From: Vulcanimicrobiota bacterium
GTDB lineage: Bacteria; Vulcanimicrobiota; Xenobia; Xenobiales; JADMJV01
DNA: 64,000 nucleotides
NCBI GenBank assembly: GCA_019637395.1
Contig: JAHBVR010000003.1
Span: 434,001 to 498,000, forward strand
Reading direction: 5' to 3'
Shown: positions 51,576 to 60,587 of the stretch, one piece after another
Numbering within the stretch: the first letter of the stretch is position 1
How the letters are laid out: each line of letters opens with the position of its first letter
Made by a program: the position numbers and the translations under genes
Notes under the pieces: generated by a model
Told to the model about the DNA's origin: nothing
What the model saw: the letters and a program-made list of their open reading frames with translations, nothing else
Databases searched by the model: none

Positions 51576-53624
51576 ATGGCTGCGAAGCCGATGGCTATGA
51601 GCCAAAGTGAAGTTCTCCTAGTTCCCGCCCGCCCTTTACCCGGAGTCGATCCCGCACGAGTTTCGTCTCAGCCACAGCAGCAGCAGGCCCCGGCTCACTT
51701 GATTCGAGGCCAGGCCTTGATCTTCTGGGACCCTCGCCAGCCCGGCCAAAAACTGTCGGCGGTCGACACCGATCAAATCACCCCTTCGGAAGATTGCGTC
51801 TCCGAGAGCCTGGAAACCCTTGACCAGAAATGGAAAGAAGGTGCTTTCCGCCATTTGATGCCGGATTTCCGCGCCCGCGTTCACTCCGGTCAGACCTTTC
51901 TGATTGCCAACGATCGCTTCGCCATCGGAAGTTCGCGCGAAATGAGCCCGGCCGGTCTGAAGGCGATTGCCGAGGAGGCCGGTCTCGAGCTGGTGGTGGT
52001 GTGCGCCGAGAACATGGGCGATATCTTCCGGCGCAACTCGCTCAATCTGGGTCTGAACGTGGCCCAGGTCCCCGAGGCGGTGCGCGATGCTCAGGATGGC
52101 GATGAGTTCGAGTTCGACACGGGCAGCCGGCGGCTCACCAACCTGACTCAAAACAAGAGCTATGAGGCCATTCCCCTGACCGCTCAAGAAGATGAGATTC
52201 GGCGTAGCGGTGGGATCTTCCAGATCGGCCGAAAGATTTTTCCCGACAGCTTGCGCCAACCTCCCCAGTTGCACTGGCCTGAGCCTGAGGTAGCGGCCGG
52301 CCTCACCACCACCGAGCAGATTCTGCATGCCCATCGGGTCGATCCGAAGGCTGTTGTCCAACCGGGAGAAACCCTGGCACTTTACGGCGATCTTTTTCCC
52401 GCCTCGGATGGAACCGCTCCTTTCTCCATCTACACCTTTTTGCAGATCACCGGCGGGGACACCATCTATCCCCGCCAGGCGGCTATCGCCAGCGACCATT
52501 TTGTCTTCACGGGCCGGCGGGCCGACGAACTGCAGACCAAGATTTCCCAGCAGTTTGCCGCCAGGTACGATATGGGAAAGCCCTACTTCGCCGATCCCGG
52601 TGATGGTATTTTTCACTTTTACTTTCCCGAACAAGGCTTGATTCGTCCCGGCGGGTTTTATCCCGGTGCCGATTCTCACAGCCGGGCTTACGGAGCCTAC
52701 GGTGCGGTCGGTATCGGAGTGGGTAGCACCACTCTGGGTTTTGGATGGTCGACCGGCTGGATTTACCTGACGCTGGCCAGGCAGCGTCGAGTGCGCTTCG
52801 CGGGGCAGCTGCAACCCTGGGCCTCGGGAAAAGACATTGTGCTGGCCCTGTTGCGGCGTTGGGGTAAAGAACAGGCGCGCGGCATGGGTGTTGAGTTTGT
52901 CGACGTCAATCAACAACTGCCCATGACTTTTCGCAACACCATTGCCAACATGATGGCCGAAGCCGAGGCACAGAACGGGATTTTTGCCCAGGATGACATC
53001 ACCACCGCCTGGTTTGAGCAACGGGGTTTTGCCCTGCCCTATCCGCGCCTGACCCCCGGCGCCAACGCCCACTACGAAATTGATGAGGAACTCGACCTGA
53101 GCGCCATCCGGCCCCTGATTGCCAAACCCTTCAGTCCGGGCAACGCTTTTGATGCCGAGGAGGTAGCCGTTGAAAGGCTGACCTTTCACAAGGCCTACAT
53201 TGGTTCCTGTACTAACGGAAGCTACGAGGACTTGTTGCAGGCCGCCCTGGTTCTGCGGGCCGCCGGGGCGCAGGTCGCCTCGGGAATCGACCTGGTGGTT
53301 TTCCCGGGCAGCGGTGGAGTCAAACAGCGCATTGAGCACCCTGATCCGCGGCTCGAGGGCAATTCGATCGCCGACGTTTTCCGGCGGGCCGGTGCGCAAA
53401 TTCGGGACTCCTGGTGTGGCCCGTGCTTTGGGCAGGGGCCGGATGCACTGGCCCCCGGCCAGCGGGCCCTGACCACCTTCAATCGCAATTGGCAGAATCG
53501 CATGGGAGTGGGCGGGGAAGGCTACCTGGCCAGCCCGGTGGTGGTGGCCGCCTCGGCTCTGCTGGGCTATATGGCGCCCCCCGCCCATCTGGGTCTGAGC
53601 TGGAACCCGGAAAACAGTTTTTGA
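51576..53624 (+). CDS. Aconitase-superfamily hydratase with LeuD-LeuC domain order
   Basis: The first 200 residues are a LeuD-type swivel domain: NDRFAIGSSREMSPAGLKAIAEE, ENMGDIFRRNSLNLGL and RNLT-like RLTNLTQNKSYEA. The remaining 480 residues are LeuC/aconitase-like: DSHSRAYGAYGAVGIGVGSTTLGFG, the Fe-S cysteines in GSCTNGSYED and SWCGPCFGQG. All three cluster ligands are present. Normally the small domain follows the large one; here the order is reversed in one chain. The substrate is unknown (isopropylmalate, homocitrate or citrate types are all possible). GSSREM replaces the common GSSREH. ATG at 51576 has AGGGG upstream; other ATGs at 51591 and 51597 are possible. Confidence 0.78.
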   Translation: MAAKPMAMSQSEVLLVPARPLPGVDPARVSSQPQQQQAPAHLIRGQALIFWDPRQPGQKLSAVDTDQITPSEDCVSESLETLDQKWKEGAFRHLMPDFRARVHSGQTFLIANDRFAIGSSREMSPAGLKAIAEEAGLELVVVCAENMGDIFRRNSLNLGLNVAQVPEAVRDAQDGDEFEFDTGSRRLTNLTQNKSYEAIPLTAQEDEIRRSGGIFQIGRKIFPDSLRQPPQLHWPEPEVAAGLTTTEQILHAHRVDPKAVVQPGETLALYGDLFPASDGTAPFSIYTFLQITGGDTIYPRQAAIASDHFVFTGRRADELQTKISQQFAARYDMGKPYFADPGDGIFHFYFPEQGLIRPGGFYPGADSHSRAYGAYGAVGIGVGSTTLGFGWSTGWIYLTLARQRRVRFAGQLQPWASGKDIVLALLRRWGKEQARGMGVEFVDVNQQLPMTFRNTIANMMAEAEAQNGIFAQDDITTAWFEQRGFALPYPRLTPGANAHYEIDEELDLSAIRPLIAKPFSPGNAFDAEEVAVERLTFHKAYIGSCTNGSYEDLLQAALVLRAAGAQVASGIDLVVFPGSGGVKQRIEHPDPRLEGNSIADVFRRAGAQIRDSWCGPCFGQGPDALAPGQRALTTFNRNWQNRMGVGGEGYLASPVVVAASALLGYMAPPAHLGLSWNPENSF

Positions 53625-53674
53625 AGGTCCTTCAATTTATCTCAAGAAGGCGGCTGGCCATGGAGGCTGCCTAG

Positions 53675-54433
53675 ATGACGAAGATTGTCACTCTGCTGAG
53701 TGATTTTGGACTGCAAGATCCCTATGCCGGGGTCATGAAGGGTGTCATCTTTCGTCACTGCCCGGACTGCCAGGTGGTTGATCTGACTCACCTGATTCCC
53801 CCCCAGAACATCTGGCTGGGGGCCATTCAGCTGGAACGGGCCGTAGCGCACTTCCCGGTGGGCACCGTGCATCTGGCCGTGGTCGATCCGGGCGTGGGAA
53901 GCCAGCGTGAGCCGGTTGTCATCGTGGGGCAGAAGGCGACCTATGTGGGGCCGAACAACGGAGTCTTCAGTCTGGCGTTGCGCCATGACCATGTCCACAA
54001 TGTTTATGTCATCCAACCAGGGCGTCAAACTCCAGACCAGCCCAGCACCACCTTCCATGGTCGTGATCTCTTCGCTCCTGTAGCGGCGAAACTGGCGGCC
54101 GGACTGCATCCTCAAGAGGTGGGTCCGGCACTGGCCGAGCCGCTGGTCCAGTTTGACCTGGAAGAACTGCAGCACCGAGTGCTCTGCGTAGACCGGTTTG
54201 GCAACGTGCAACTGGGAGTCCATCGGGAGCGCTGGAACGGCGGCATGAACCAGTTGCATCTGGGCGAGCGCGTCATCCCGTTCCATCTGACTTACTCTCA
54301 GGTTTCCGCTGGAGAGTTGCTGTGCCTTTGGAATTCTGACGGCTACCTCGAGATCGCTGCCAACGGGGGGAGCGCGGCGGAGCAGCTGGGCCTGGTTTCA
54401 GGACAGCAAATCGAGTACAGGATCGTCGGTTAG
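53675..54433 (+). CDS. SAM hydroxide adenosyltransferase (DUF62 family)
   Basis: The family hydrolyses S-adenosylmethionine to adenosine and methionine, and is related to fluorinase and chlorinase. The 252-residue protein begins TKIVTLLSDFGLQDPYAGVMKG and contains LIPPQNIWLGAIQL, TVHLAVVDPGVGSQREPV, YVGPNNGVFS, GRDLFAPVAAKLA and RVLCVDRFGNVQL. The usual Asp, Arg and His positions of the hydrolase are in these motifs. Halogenase use is unlikely because the halide-site loop is not evident. It is 50 bases after the aconitase-like gene. Confidence 0.88.
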   Translation: MTKIVTLLSDFGLQDPYAGVMKGVIFRHCPDCQVVDLTHLIPPQNIWLGAIQLERAVAHFPVGTVHLAVVDPGVGSQREPVVIVGQKATYVGPNNGVFSLALRHDHVHNVYVIQPGRQTPDQPSTTFHGRDLFAPVAAKLAAGLHPQEVGPALAEPLVQFDLEELQHRVLCVDRFGNVQLGVHRERWNGGMNQLHLGERVIPFHLTYSQVSAGELLCLWNSDGYLEIAANGGSAAEQLGLVSGQQIEYRIVG

Positions 54434-56755
54434 CTACATCGCGGCCGTGATGCGCAAAGCGCGCAGGCCAACCACGCCTTGGAGCGGTGCAATCTCAAGT
54501 TCCTCCACCGGCCCTTCCAGTTGGCCCAAGGATTGGAGATAGTCGATGTAGTCGCGGTATTCGGCCGCTTCGCGCGGGTGCGAGTAGACGATGGCGATCT
54601 TACCGGGTTGGGTCAGTCGCTCGCCGGTGTCGCGCACTTCGGCTTTGTCCAGGCGTTTCTTGATGATTTCGTAGCGCGCGTTATAAGCGCCGTCCACGTT
54701 GAATTGCTTTTCGTCCTGGGAGAAGCGGATGGAAAGAGGATTGTCCTGCACCAGCAAGAGGTGAGCCGATTCCAGCACCCGCTCCATTTCCCGCGTCCAG
54801 CGCCGGCTCTCGGCGGCGATTTCCACCATTGTCTCCAACTGCCACAGGCGGAGGTTGCGCAGGTACAGTGGATCGAAGTCGCCCTGGGGATGGATGGACG
54901 GTCCAACGTAGAGCATGTGATCGACGCCGTCGGATTTATGTAGCTCGAAGTAGTGGGGAAAGACCTGTTGAGCTTCGATCTGACGCCGGCTCAAGATTTC
55001 GGCGGTGCGCTCCTTGAGCAAGGTCATGCTCTGCTCGTATTGCTTACGCTGTTGATAGACCAGGCCCAGTCGGGGGTCCAGGGCCTCCCGGTAAGACTTG
55101 ACGGCAGCCTGCACCCGTTCGGAAAATTTGGCCAGTCTCTCGAAGAGAGGTTCGATTTCGCCCTTGAGAAACTCGATGATACGGGGCTCATCTCCCGAGT
55201 CCAGGCCATGTTCCAAATGGGCCAGCCACTGCTGGAGCCGGTAGCGCCGGCTGCTCAAGTAGGTCAGGCGCCGCTCGCCGTAGGCGTTCTCTAGAACTTC
55301 CGAGGCCAGTCGTAGCTGTAGACTGAGATCTTGCTGGATGGTAGCGTTACGGATCAGGGTGGAGTTACGTACATCAGAGGCGCCAAAGAGGGGATAAACG
55401 TTCTGGAAGACGATGTCTTCGCCGAGTAACTCCAGGTCGTGATCGGTGCGTACCACCTCCAGGGCCTGCTGGCGGAATTTCCACTCCACGGCCGGATGCA
55501 GGGCCGTGAAGCGCTCCCGGATGACGCTCTCCACCCGTTGCTGGAAGCTATCCCAGGTGCGCCGCACGGCCAGAGCCAGTAGAGGAGTGACTTCCTGGAG
55601 CCGGTAGGGAGTGAGGTTGTTGAAGGCGTGGGCTACTCCCGAAGAAAAGGTGAAGACGCCCACTTTTTGGCCTTCAAAAAAGAGCGGCATCATCAGGTAA
55701 CTGCGCGCTCCCTTCTGAGAAGCGTCCACCATCATCTGCGAGCACAAATCAGCCTTGTGCAGGTCTTCCATAACGATGGGCCGGCCTTCGCGCAGGGTGG
55801 CCTGGCAGCGGGGGCTGAGCTTTTGATTGATGGTGGCCAGATCCACGGTGCGCCAGTCGGAGGTGGAACTCTCCCCCGGGTTTAATTCCAGCACCAGGCC
55901 GTCTCGCGATCCCATGACCAGCAGTCTAAGATCGTCGACCCCCAGGAGCATGCGGAAGTGGTTTTGAATGCGGCTGAAGCGCTGGCTATCTTGCAGCGGG
56001 TCTTTGGCCACCAGTTCCTGCTTGATGGCCGACAGGGTCATTTCTTCGGTGATATCGGTGGCCTCGTAGACAATGAGGCCGTACATCTCGAATTCCTCCA
56101 GCGGCAGAGTCTTTTTCCAAAGGTCCAGGTCATCCAGATCCATGGAAAGTTTTTCCCAGGCTTCATCCGTAATCTTAGGTAATTTCTCGGGCGTTCTCAG
56201 CTCAAAGTGATCGAAGTGAGCGCGCAACTGAAAGTAGCGAACCAGGCCGTTTTCTCCGGTTTGCTCAATGATGACGGACTTCTCGAAGGGGAACTGGCGA
56301 CCGTAGACCTGGCGAGCCACGGACAAAAACTGGAAGAGCTGGCGCAGATAGACCCAGGTCATGCCTTGGAGGAAAGGTTCGCCTCGGAATTTACCCTCGG
56401 CGTCGAGCAATTCACGGCGGAAGCGTGGCGTAGCCCAGTGTATGTCGAAACTTGAAGGGGTGGCCAGCGCGGCAAAGGAGAAACGCTGCAGACCCGCGGG
56501 CAAGACGCACGAGACCAGTGCCTCTACCAGTTCCGTATTGTCGGTCAGGGCCTGAGGGTCGAGAGGTCCCCGAAGTTCTGGGTGGGCCTGGATTTGAGGC
56601 GCCATAATCCTGGCCATGGATGCCATAGGGCCCGTGCCTTCAGTCTGTTGTGTCCAGAAATTCAGGATCGAGTCGAGGCTGGGTGTTAGTCGCATGGAGC
56701 CGGTGCGTGTCATCAGTTGAGTCACAATCTGGAGGTTCCTCTCGGGGCCGCTCAT
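54434..56755 (-). CDS. Large GAF-domain protein of unknown function
   Basis: This 773-residue soluble protein has a GAF-like module around residues 260-400 (DLHKADLCSQMMVDASQKGARSYLMMPLFFEGQKVGVFTF). On each side are long helical regions with coiled-coil character, for example around residues 490-590. No output domain (HPt, kinase, GGDEF) is visible. Similar long GAF proteins occur in Bacteroidota, where their role is also unknown. ATG at 56755 lies inside the MFS gene and gives a 116-base overlap; ATGs at 56713 and 56695 are alternatives. Confidence 0.65.
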   Translation of the reverse strand: MSGPERNLQIVTQLMTRTGSMRLTPSLDSILNFWTQQTEGTGPMASMARIMAPQIQAHPELRGPLDPQALTDNTELVEALVSCVLPAGLQRFSFAALATPSSFDIHWATPRFRRELLDAEGKFRGEPFLQGMTWVYLRQLFQFLSVARQVYGRQFPFEKSVIIEQTGENGLVRYFQLRAHFDHFELRTPEKLPKITDEAWEKLSMDLDDLDLWKKTLPLEEFEMYGLIVYEATDITEEMTLSAIKQELVAKDPLQDSQRFSRIQNHFRMLLGVDDLRLLVMGSRDGLVLELNPGESSTSDWRTVDLATINQKLSPRCQATLREGRPIVMEDLHKADLCSQMMVDASQKGARSYLMMPLFFEGQKVGVFTFSSGVAHAFNNLTPYRLQEVTPLLALAVRRTWDSFQQRVESVIRERFTALHPAVEWKFRQQALEVVRTDHDLELLGEDIVFQNVYPLFGASDVRNSTLIRNATIQQDLSLQLRLASEVLENAYGERRLTYLSSRRYRLQQWLAHLEHGLDSGDEPRIIEFLKGEIEPLFERLAKFSERVQAAVKSYREALDPRLGLVYQQRKQYEQSMTLLKERTAEILSRRQIEAQQVFPHYFELHKSDGVDHMLYVGPSIHPQGDFDPLYLRNLRLWQLETMVEIAAESRRWTREMERVLESAHLLLVQDNPLSIRFSQDEKQFNVDGAYNARYEIIKKRLDKAEVRDTGERLTQPGKIAIVYSHPREAAEYRDYIDYLQSLGQLEGPVEELEIAPLQGVVGLRALRITAAM

Positions 56756-57896
56756 GTCCTGGAAGCCTGGCCATGCCCAGGGCGGCTACTCCGGCTGTCG
56801 CCCCCATGGTAGCCCACAGCCAGTTCGGGCTGTGGCGCGCGAAAAAGTAGCCCATGGTTGGGGCCGAAGTGATCAGGGCCAGGCTGACGCACAGGGCGTT
56901 GATCCCCATGGCGCGGCCCATTTTCTCGGCGGGCACCACCCGGGCTACGTAGGCATTCGCGTTGGAGAAGAGCAGCATTTCCCCGATGGTCAACCAGAGA
57001 GTGGCCAGCACCAGACCGCCGATGCCCGGCGCCACGCCCAGAGTCAGGTAGCTCAGCGCCTGACAGGCGCAGCCGGCGGCCAGCAGCCTGGGGAGGGAAT
57101 AGCCGGCCGTTAGCCGGTTCACCCAAAGATTGGTCAGTACGATCAGGCTGGTGTTGAAGAGCCAGATGTAACCTACATCGTGTTCCGAGAGATGCAGCCA
57201 CTTCACCGCATAGACGGGGCCGGCCGCGAAGAAAGTCATGAAAGACCAGAAGAACAGGCTCAGCCACAGGTACATGCGGAAAGCCGCCGGCCCGATGTTC
57301 CAGTCGACGTGGGTATTGGCGATTTTCTCCAGGGGCGGACAGACGGTCCCGGAAAGGAGCAGGAGGGCCGCCGCCGTCGCGCTGGTGGCGCCGTCCACCC
57401 AGAACAGGTAGCGATAGTCCATCTCAGCCAGGAAGCCGCCGAGGGTGGGGCCGATGCTCATCCCCAGGTTGATGGCCATGTAGTTGAGGGCGAAAGCATC
57501 GCGCCCGTGCTCGGTCCCACCCAACCTGGCCAGCGCCGTCATGGTACTGGGGCGTCCCAGATCGGCCAGTAAGGCCAGGCCGAAGGTGCACAGCACCAAC
57601 CAGGGCAGCGAGTGGATCCAGGGGAAAGCGAACATTAACGAACCGGCGGCCAGCATCGACAGCCCCATGAGGCGGACCGGGTCGACCCGATCTGAGGCCC
57701 AGCCACCGAGGGGGCCGGATACAAAACTGCCCAATCCCCAGCAGGCGGCTACGGAACCGGCAATCTCCAGCGGCAGTCCCAGCCCGCGATGGAAATAGAG
57801 TACCAGAAATGGGAAAACCATGGCTCCCATCCGGTTGACTAGAGTGGCTCCGGCCACCCACCAGCAAGCCCGGGGAAGATGAGCGAAGCTCTTCAT
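56640..57896 (-). CDS. Major facilitator superfamily transporter
   Basis: The 418-residue protein has twelve hydrophobic helices with the MFS half-repeat and the loop 2-3 motif GPLGGWASDRVDPVRLMGLS. GRPSTMTALARLGG and RAMGINALCV fit the corresponding positions in the second half. Sequence resembles the MdtH/YttB-type drug efflux group, but the substrate cannot be read. A hydrophilic tail of about 35 residues (RPREEPPDCDSTDD) follows the last helix. The ribosome site is AAGAGC-like and weak. It overlaps the GAF gene and is preceded by the acidic repeat gene. Confidence 0.82.
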   Translation of the reverse strand: MKSFAHLPRACWWVAGATLVNRMGAMVFPFLVLYFHRGLGLPLEIAGSVAACWGLGSFVSGPLGGWASDRVDPVRLMGLSMLAAGSLMFAFPWIHSLPWLVLCTFGLALLADLGRPSTMTALARLGGTEHGRDAFALNYMAINLGMSIGPTLGGFLAEMDYRYLFWVDGATSATAAALLLLSGTVCPPLEKIANTHVDWNIGPAAFRMYLWLSLFFWSFMTFFAAGPVYAVKWLHLSEHDVGYIWLFNTSLIVLTNLWVNRLTAGYSLPRLLAAGCACQALSYLTLGVAPGIGGLVLATLWLTIGEMLLFSNANAYVARVVPAEKMGRAMGINALCVSLALITSAPTMGYFFARHSPNWLWATMGATAGVAALGMARLPGHERPREEPPDCDSTDDTHRLHATNTQPRLDPEFLDTTD

Positions 57897-57965
57897 TCCC
57901 CGGGCCTTTGGGATGAAAGGTCGGGATTCCTTATTTGCGCGCCAGAGGTCTCTGCAGAGGGTGGG

Positions 57966-58361
57966 CTAAGCGGCTTCGGCGGCCTCGTCCTCGACGCGGG
58001 GCGGCGAACTGGAAGAGGCCTCGAAGTCCTCTTCCTCGTCGTCCTCGTCATCTTCCTCGGCCGGCGCTTCCTCAGCGACGGCTTCTTCGGCCGGCGTTTC
58101 CTCTGCGACGGGTTCCTCCGCCGGCGTTTCCTCAGCGGCGGATTCCTCCGCAACGACTTCCTCAGCCGGCGCTTCCTCGGCGACGGCCTCCTCAGCCGGT
58201 GCTTCCTCGGCGACGGCTTCTTCGGCCGGCGCTTCCTCAGCCGTGGGCTCCTCCACCGCAGTTTCTTCTGACACGTCCGCTTCCGTCACTTCGGGTTGGG
58301 CGGTAACCTCTTCCGCTCCGGTGGGGCTGTCTTGGGTTTTCTCTTTGCGTTTTTTAGCCAT
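57966..58361 (-). CDS. Acidic Glu/Ala repeat protein
   Basis: This 131-residue protein starts MAKKRKEKTQDSPTGAEE and then consists of about ten copies of EEAPAEEAVAEE-type units, ending DDEDDEEEDFEASSSSPP. It is highly acidic, without membrane or signal segment, and must be disordered. GGAGGAACAGATCC precedes ATG at 58361, which supports expression. An open frame on the opposite strand covers most of it and is a composition effect. The function is unknown; such tails may bind basic proteins or act as spacers. Confidence 0.65.
   Translation of the reverse strand: MAKKRKEKTQDSPTGAEEVTAQPEVTEADVSEETAVEEPTAEEAPAEEAVAEEAPAEEAVAEEAPAEEVVAEESAAEETPAEEPVAEETPAEEAVAEEAPAEEDDEDDEEEDFEASSSSPPRVEDEAAEAA
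58060..58240 (-). repeat. Imperfect tandem repeats coding for Glu/Ala units
   Basis: Copies of a unit of about 30 bases (GCCGAGGAAGC-type, with CTCCGGC variation) follow one another inside the acidic gene. Copy number is likely to vary between strains. Confidence 0.6.
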
Positions 58362-58752
58362 GGATCTGTTCCTCCGATAATTTCAGGCAATGCAGTCGCT
58401 ATCCCGGGCTCCGATGAGAGCGCAGGTATAGTAGGGGGAGGCTGGATCGAGTCGTGACGGGTCGCTGCCCGGCTGGGCCGAGCACGATGGGGTAAGATTG
58501 GTCGAAATGGTCGGTGAAAACTGGGACTGCTCGGGCATTCCGAGACCTCAAACCGATTTCGGGCATGGGGATCCCTGGGGAGAGTTTGAGGCTCTGGAAT
58601 GGCCCGAGAGTGGGCCGCATTTCCAGTATAGACGCGGTTTTCCCAGCATGCAACAGCGAAATTCTGTTCGTTTTTTTGAGAAGATCAAGAAAGGTTAACT
58701 CTGGCCCGGACGGAACCAGTTAAATGGGGGCATTTAAGGCGAGGAGGGTTAC
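58362..58752. other. Gene-free interval of 390 bases
   Basis: The stretch between the acidic gene and the secreted protein gene holds no supported gene. Two short overlapping frames near 58498-58723 lack ribosome sites. GAGGAGG at 58741-58747 serves the next gene. No promoter or terminator stood out. Confidence 0.5.
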
Positions 58753-59151
58753 ATGAGAAAGTTACTGATGGCCCTGAGCCTCCTGGTCGCGCCCACCGCC
58801 TGGGCCGATTTGCCGGACCCGGCTCAACTGAAGAAATGCGAAGCTCGCGTGGACCAGGCGATGGATGCCTACAATTCCAAGTCCTGGAAAGACTTCTTTA
58901 AAGACTTTACCAGGGGGTCGGCGGCGTTGGGCAATGAGCAGTCCTTCACCAGCATCTACCTGGACGGCTCCCAGCAAGAGTTCGGCAGCTATGAATCACG
59001 CAGTCTGGACGAATCTCGTTCCAGCTTCAAAAAGACGGTCGGTCTGCTGATTTACAAGGCCAGGTTCAGCAAGAAGTGGGGCACTCTGAGCGTCAACTTC
59101 TTGCACGAAGAGGGCGACTGGAAGATCCAGCAACTTCGTATCGACCCGTAG
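58753..59151 (+). CDS. Small secreted protein (DUF3887/DUF4019-like)
   Basis: A signal peptide (RKLLMALSLLVAPTAWA) is followed by a 115-residue domain: DQAMDAYNSKSWKDFFKDF, SYESRSLDESRSSFKKTVGLLIYKARF and NFLHEEGDWKIQQLRI. This rhythm suits the small NTF2-like domains of DUF3887/DUF4019. The role is unknown. GAGGAGG precedes the ATG by five bases. It ends three bases before the decarboxylase start and may be co-transcribed. Confidence 0.65.
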   Translation: MRKLLMALSLLVAPTAWADLPDPAQLKKCEARVDQAMDAYNSKSWKDFFKDFTRGSAALGNEQSFTSIYLDGSQQEFGSYESRSLDESRSSFKKTVGLLIYKARFSKKWGTLSVNFLHEEGDWKIQQLRIDP

Positions 59152-59153
59152 CC

Positions 59154-60587
59154 ATGGACCCGCAGTCGGCCGCCCCTTATTTCGACAGCCTGGTGAGCTA
59201 TGTAGAGGCCGGCGTACTCTCCTTCCACATGCCCGGGCATCAGCAGGGAGCGGGAGCTCCCGGTGAGTTCGTCGACCTGATCGGCCAGGGTGCCCTGCGG
59301 GCCGACATCACCCAGGTGCAGGGGATGGACGATATCCATCGGCCTTTCGACGGTTGCCTGCGAGCCCACCAGCTGGCGGCTCAAGCCTACGGATCCGAAC
59401 GTTGCTATTTTTTGGTGAATGGTTCAACCTGCGGCAATCAGGCGATGCTGCTGGCCAGCCTTGACCCGGGCGAGGTGGTGCTGGTTCCGCGCAACGCACA
59501 CTCTTCCACGGTGGGAGGTTTGCTGTTGAGCGAAGCCCGGCCCGTTTATTACCAGCCGCCGTTCGATGCGGAAATGGGCGTCTTCCACGTGGCCAGCCCG
59601 GACTCTGTACTGGCGGTGATGGAAAGAAATCCCGGGGCCAGAGCGCTCTTTCTGACCAGTCCCAGCTATTATGGGGCGGCCGCCGACGTGGATGCCCTGG
59701 TAGCCCTGGCCCGCCAACGGGATATGCTGGTGCTGGTGGATGAGGCCTGGGGCGCCCACCTGGCCTTTCATCCTCGGCTTCCCCGTTCGGCCGTGTGGGC
59801 CGGCGCCGATCTGGTGGTGCAGAGCAGCCACAAGCTGGTGTGCGGCCTGTCCCAGGCGGCCATGTTGCACGCCAACGGCCAGCGGGTGGACAGGGCCCGT
59901 CTGGAGTCGGTGTTGCGCCTGCTGCAAACCACCAGTCCCTCCTGTTTGCTGGTGGCCAGTCTGGACACCGCTCGCCGCCAGTTAGCCCAAGAAGGCCGGG
60001 CGCTGCTGGACCAGGTGCTGGGCCTGGCCGACCAGGCCAGGGCCGGTCTGGAGGCGGTCGGGGCCACGGTCTGGGCGCGGCGCCCGGGAGTGCATGACTG
60101 GGACGACAGCCGCTTGGTCTTTCGGCTGCCCGGCTTTAGCGGCTATGAGGTGGAGCGCCGCCTGCGCCGCGAACACAATATTCAACTGGAGATGTCGGAC
60201 AGTCACAATCTGGTCGCTTTGATCACTCCCGGCCACACCCGGCAGAGCATCGACCGCCTGCTGACGGCCGTCTCCCGGTTGGCCGGCCAGGCCCCCGAAA
60301 AATTGCCTGACGGCCGCCGGCCTCACCTGCCGGAGCTGCCGGAAAGCCGCCTGTCGCTGAAACAGGCCTTCCTGGCCCGGTGGGAAAGTGTGCCTTTGAG
60401 CAAGGCCGCAGGGCGTATTTGCGTGGATACGGTCTGTCCCTATCCGCCGGGAATTCCCTGGTTGTTGCCCGGGGAGGTCCCCAGCCCGGCCTTGATCGAA
60501 GAGCTGCAGGCGGAGTTGGCGGCCGGAGTCACCATTCAAGGTGCTTACGACCCACAATTGGAGACGGTGCGGGTGGTCAAAGAGTAA
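59154..60587 (+). CDS. Orn/Lys/Arg decarboxylase family protein
   Basis: The PLP-dependent enzyme (477 residues) has the family motifs: LSFHMPGHQQGAG, ADITQVQGMDDIHRPF, RCYFLVNGSTCGNQAML (PLP phosphate), VLVPRNAHSSTVGG, VLVDEAWGAHLAFHPRLP (PLP Asp and His) and SSHKLVCGLSQAAM (Schiff-base Lys). It resembles B. subtilis YaaO rather than the long E. coli decarboxylases. Lysine or arginine are likely substrates; polyamine synthesis is inferred. ATG at 59154 gives the expected start. Position before tmk matches yaaO-tmk synteny. It overlaps the next gene by one base. Confidence 0.88.
   Translation: MDPQSAAPYFDSLVSYVEAGVLSFHMPGHQQGAGAPGEFVDLIGQGALRADITQVQGMDDIHRPFDGCLRAHQLAAQAYGSERCYFLVNGSTCGNQAMLLASLDPGEVVLVPRNAHSSTVGGLLLSEARPVYYQPPFDAEMGVFHVASPDSVLAVMERNPGARALFLTSPSYYGAAADVDALVALARQRDMLVLVDEAWGAHLAFHPRLPRSAVWAGADLVVQSSHKLVCGLSQAAMLHANGQRVDRARLESVLRLLQTTSPSCLLVASLDTARRQLAQEGRALLDQVLGLADQARAGLEAVGATVWARRPGVHDWDDSRLVFRLPGFSGYEVERRLRREHNIQLEMSDSHNLVALITPGHTRQSIDRLLTAVSRLAGQAPEKLPDGRRPHLPELPESRLSLKQAFLARWESVPLSKAAGRICVDTVCPYPPGIPWLLPGEVPSPALIEELQAELAAGVTIQGAYDPQLETVRVVKE

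Noticed and set aside
51636-53588. A 650-codon open frame on the minus strand opposite the aconitase-like gene
   Set aside because: The plus strand carries clear aconitase motifs. The minus translation has no recognisable domain.
57879-58271. A plus-strand frame with repeated Phe/Leu/Arg units
   Set aside because: It mirrors the Glu/Ala repeats of the acidic gene, which has a ribosome site and a lysine-rich start.
58498-58723. Two short overlapping plus-strand frames of 66 and 69 codons
   Set aside because: No ribosome site, no recognisable domain, and they compete with one another. A small gene cannot be excluded but is not supported.
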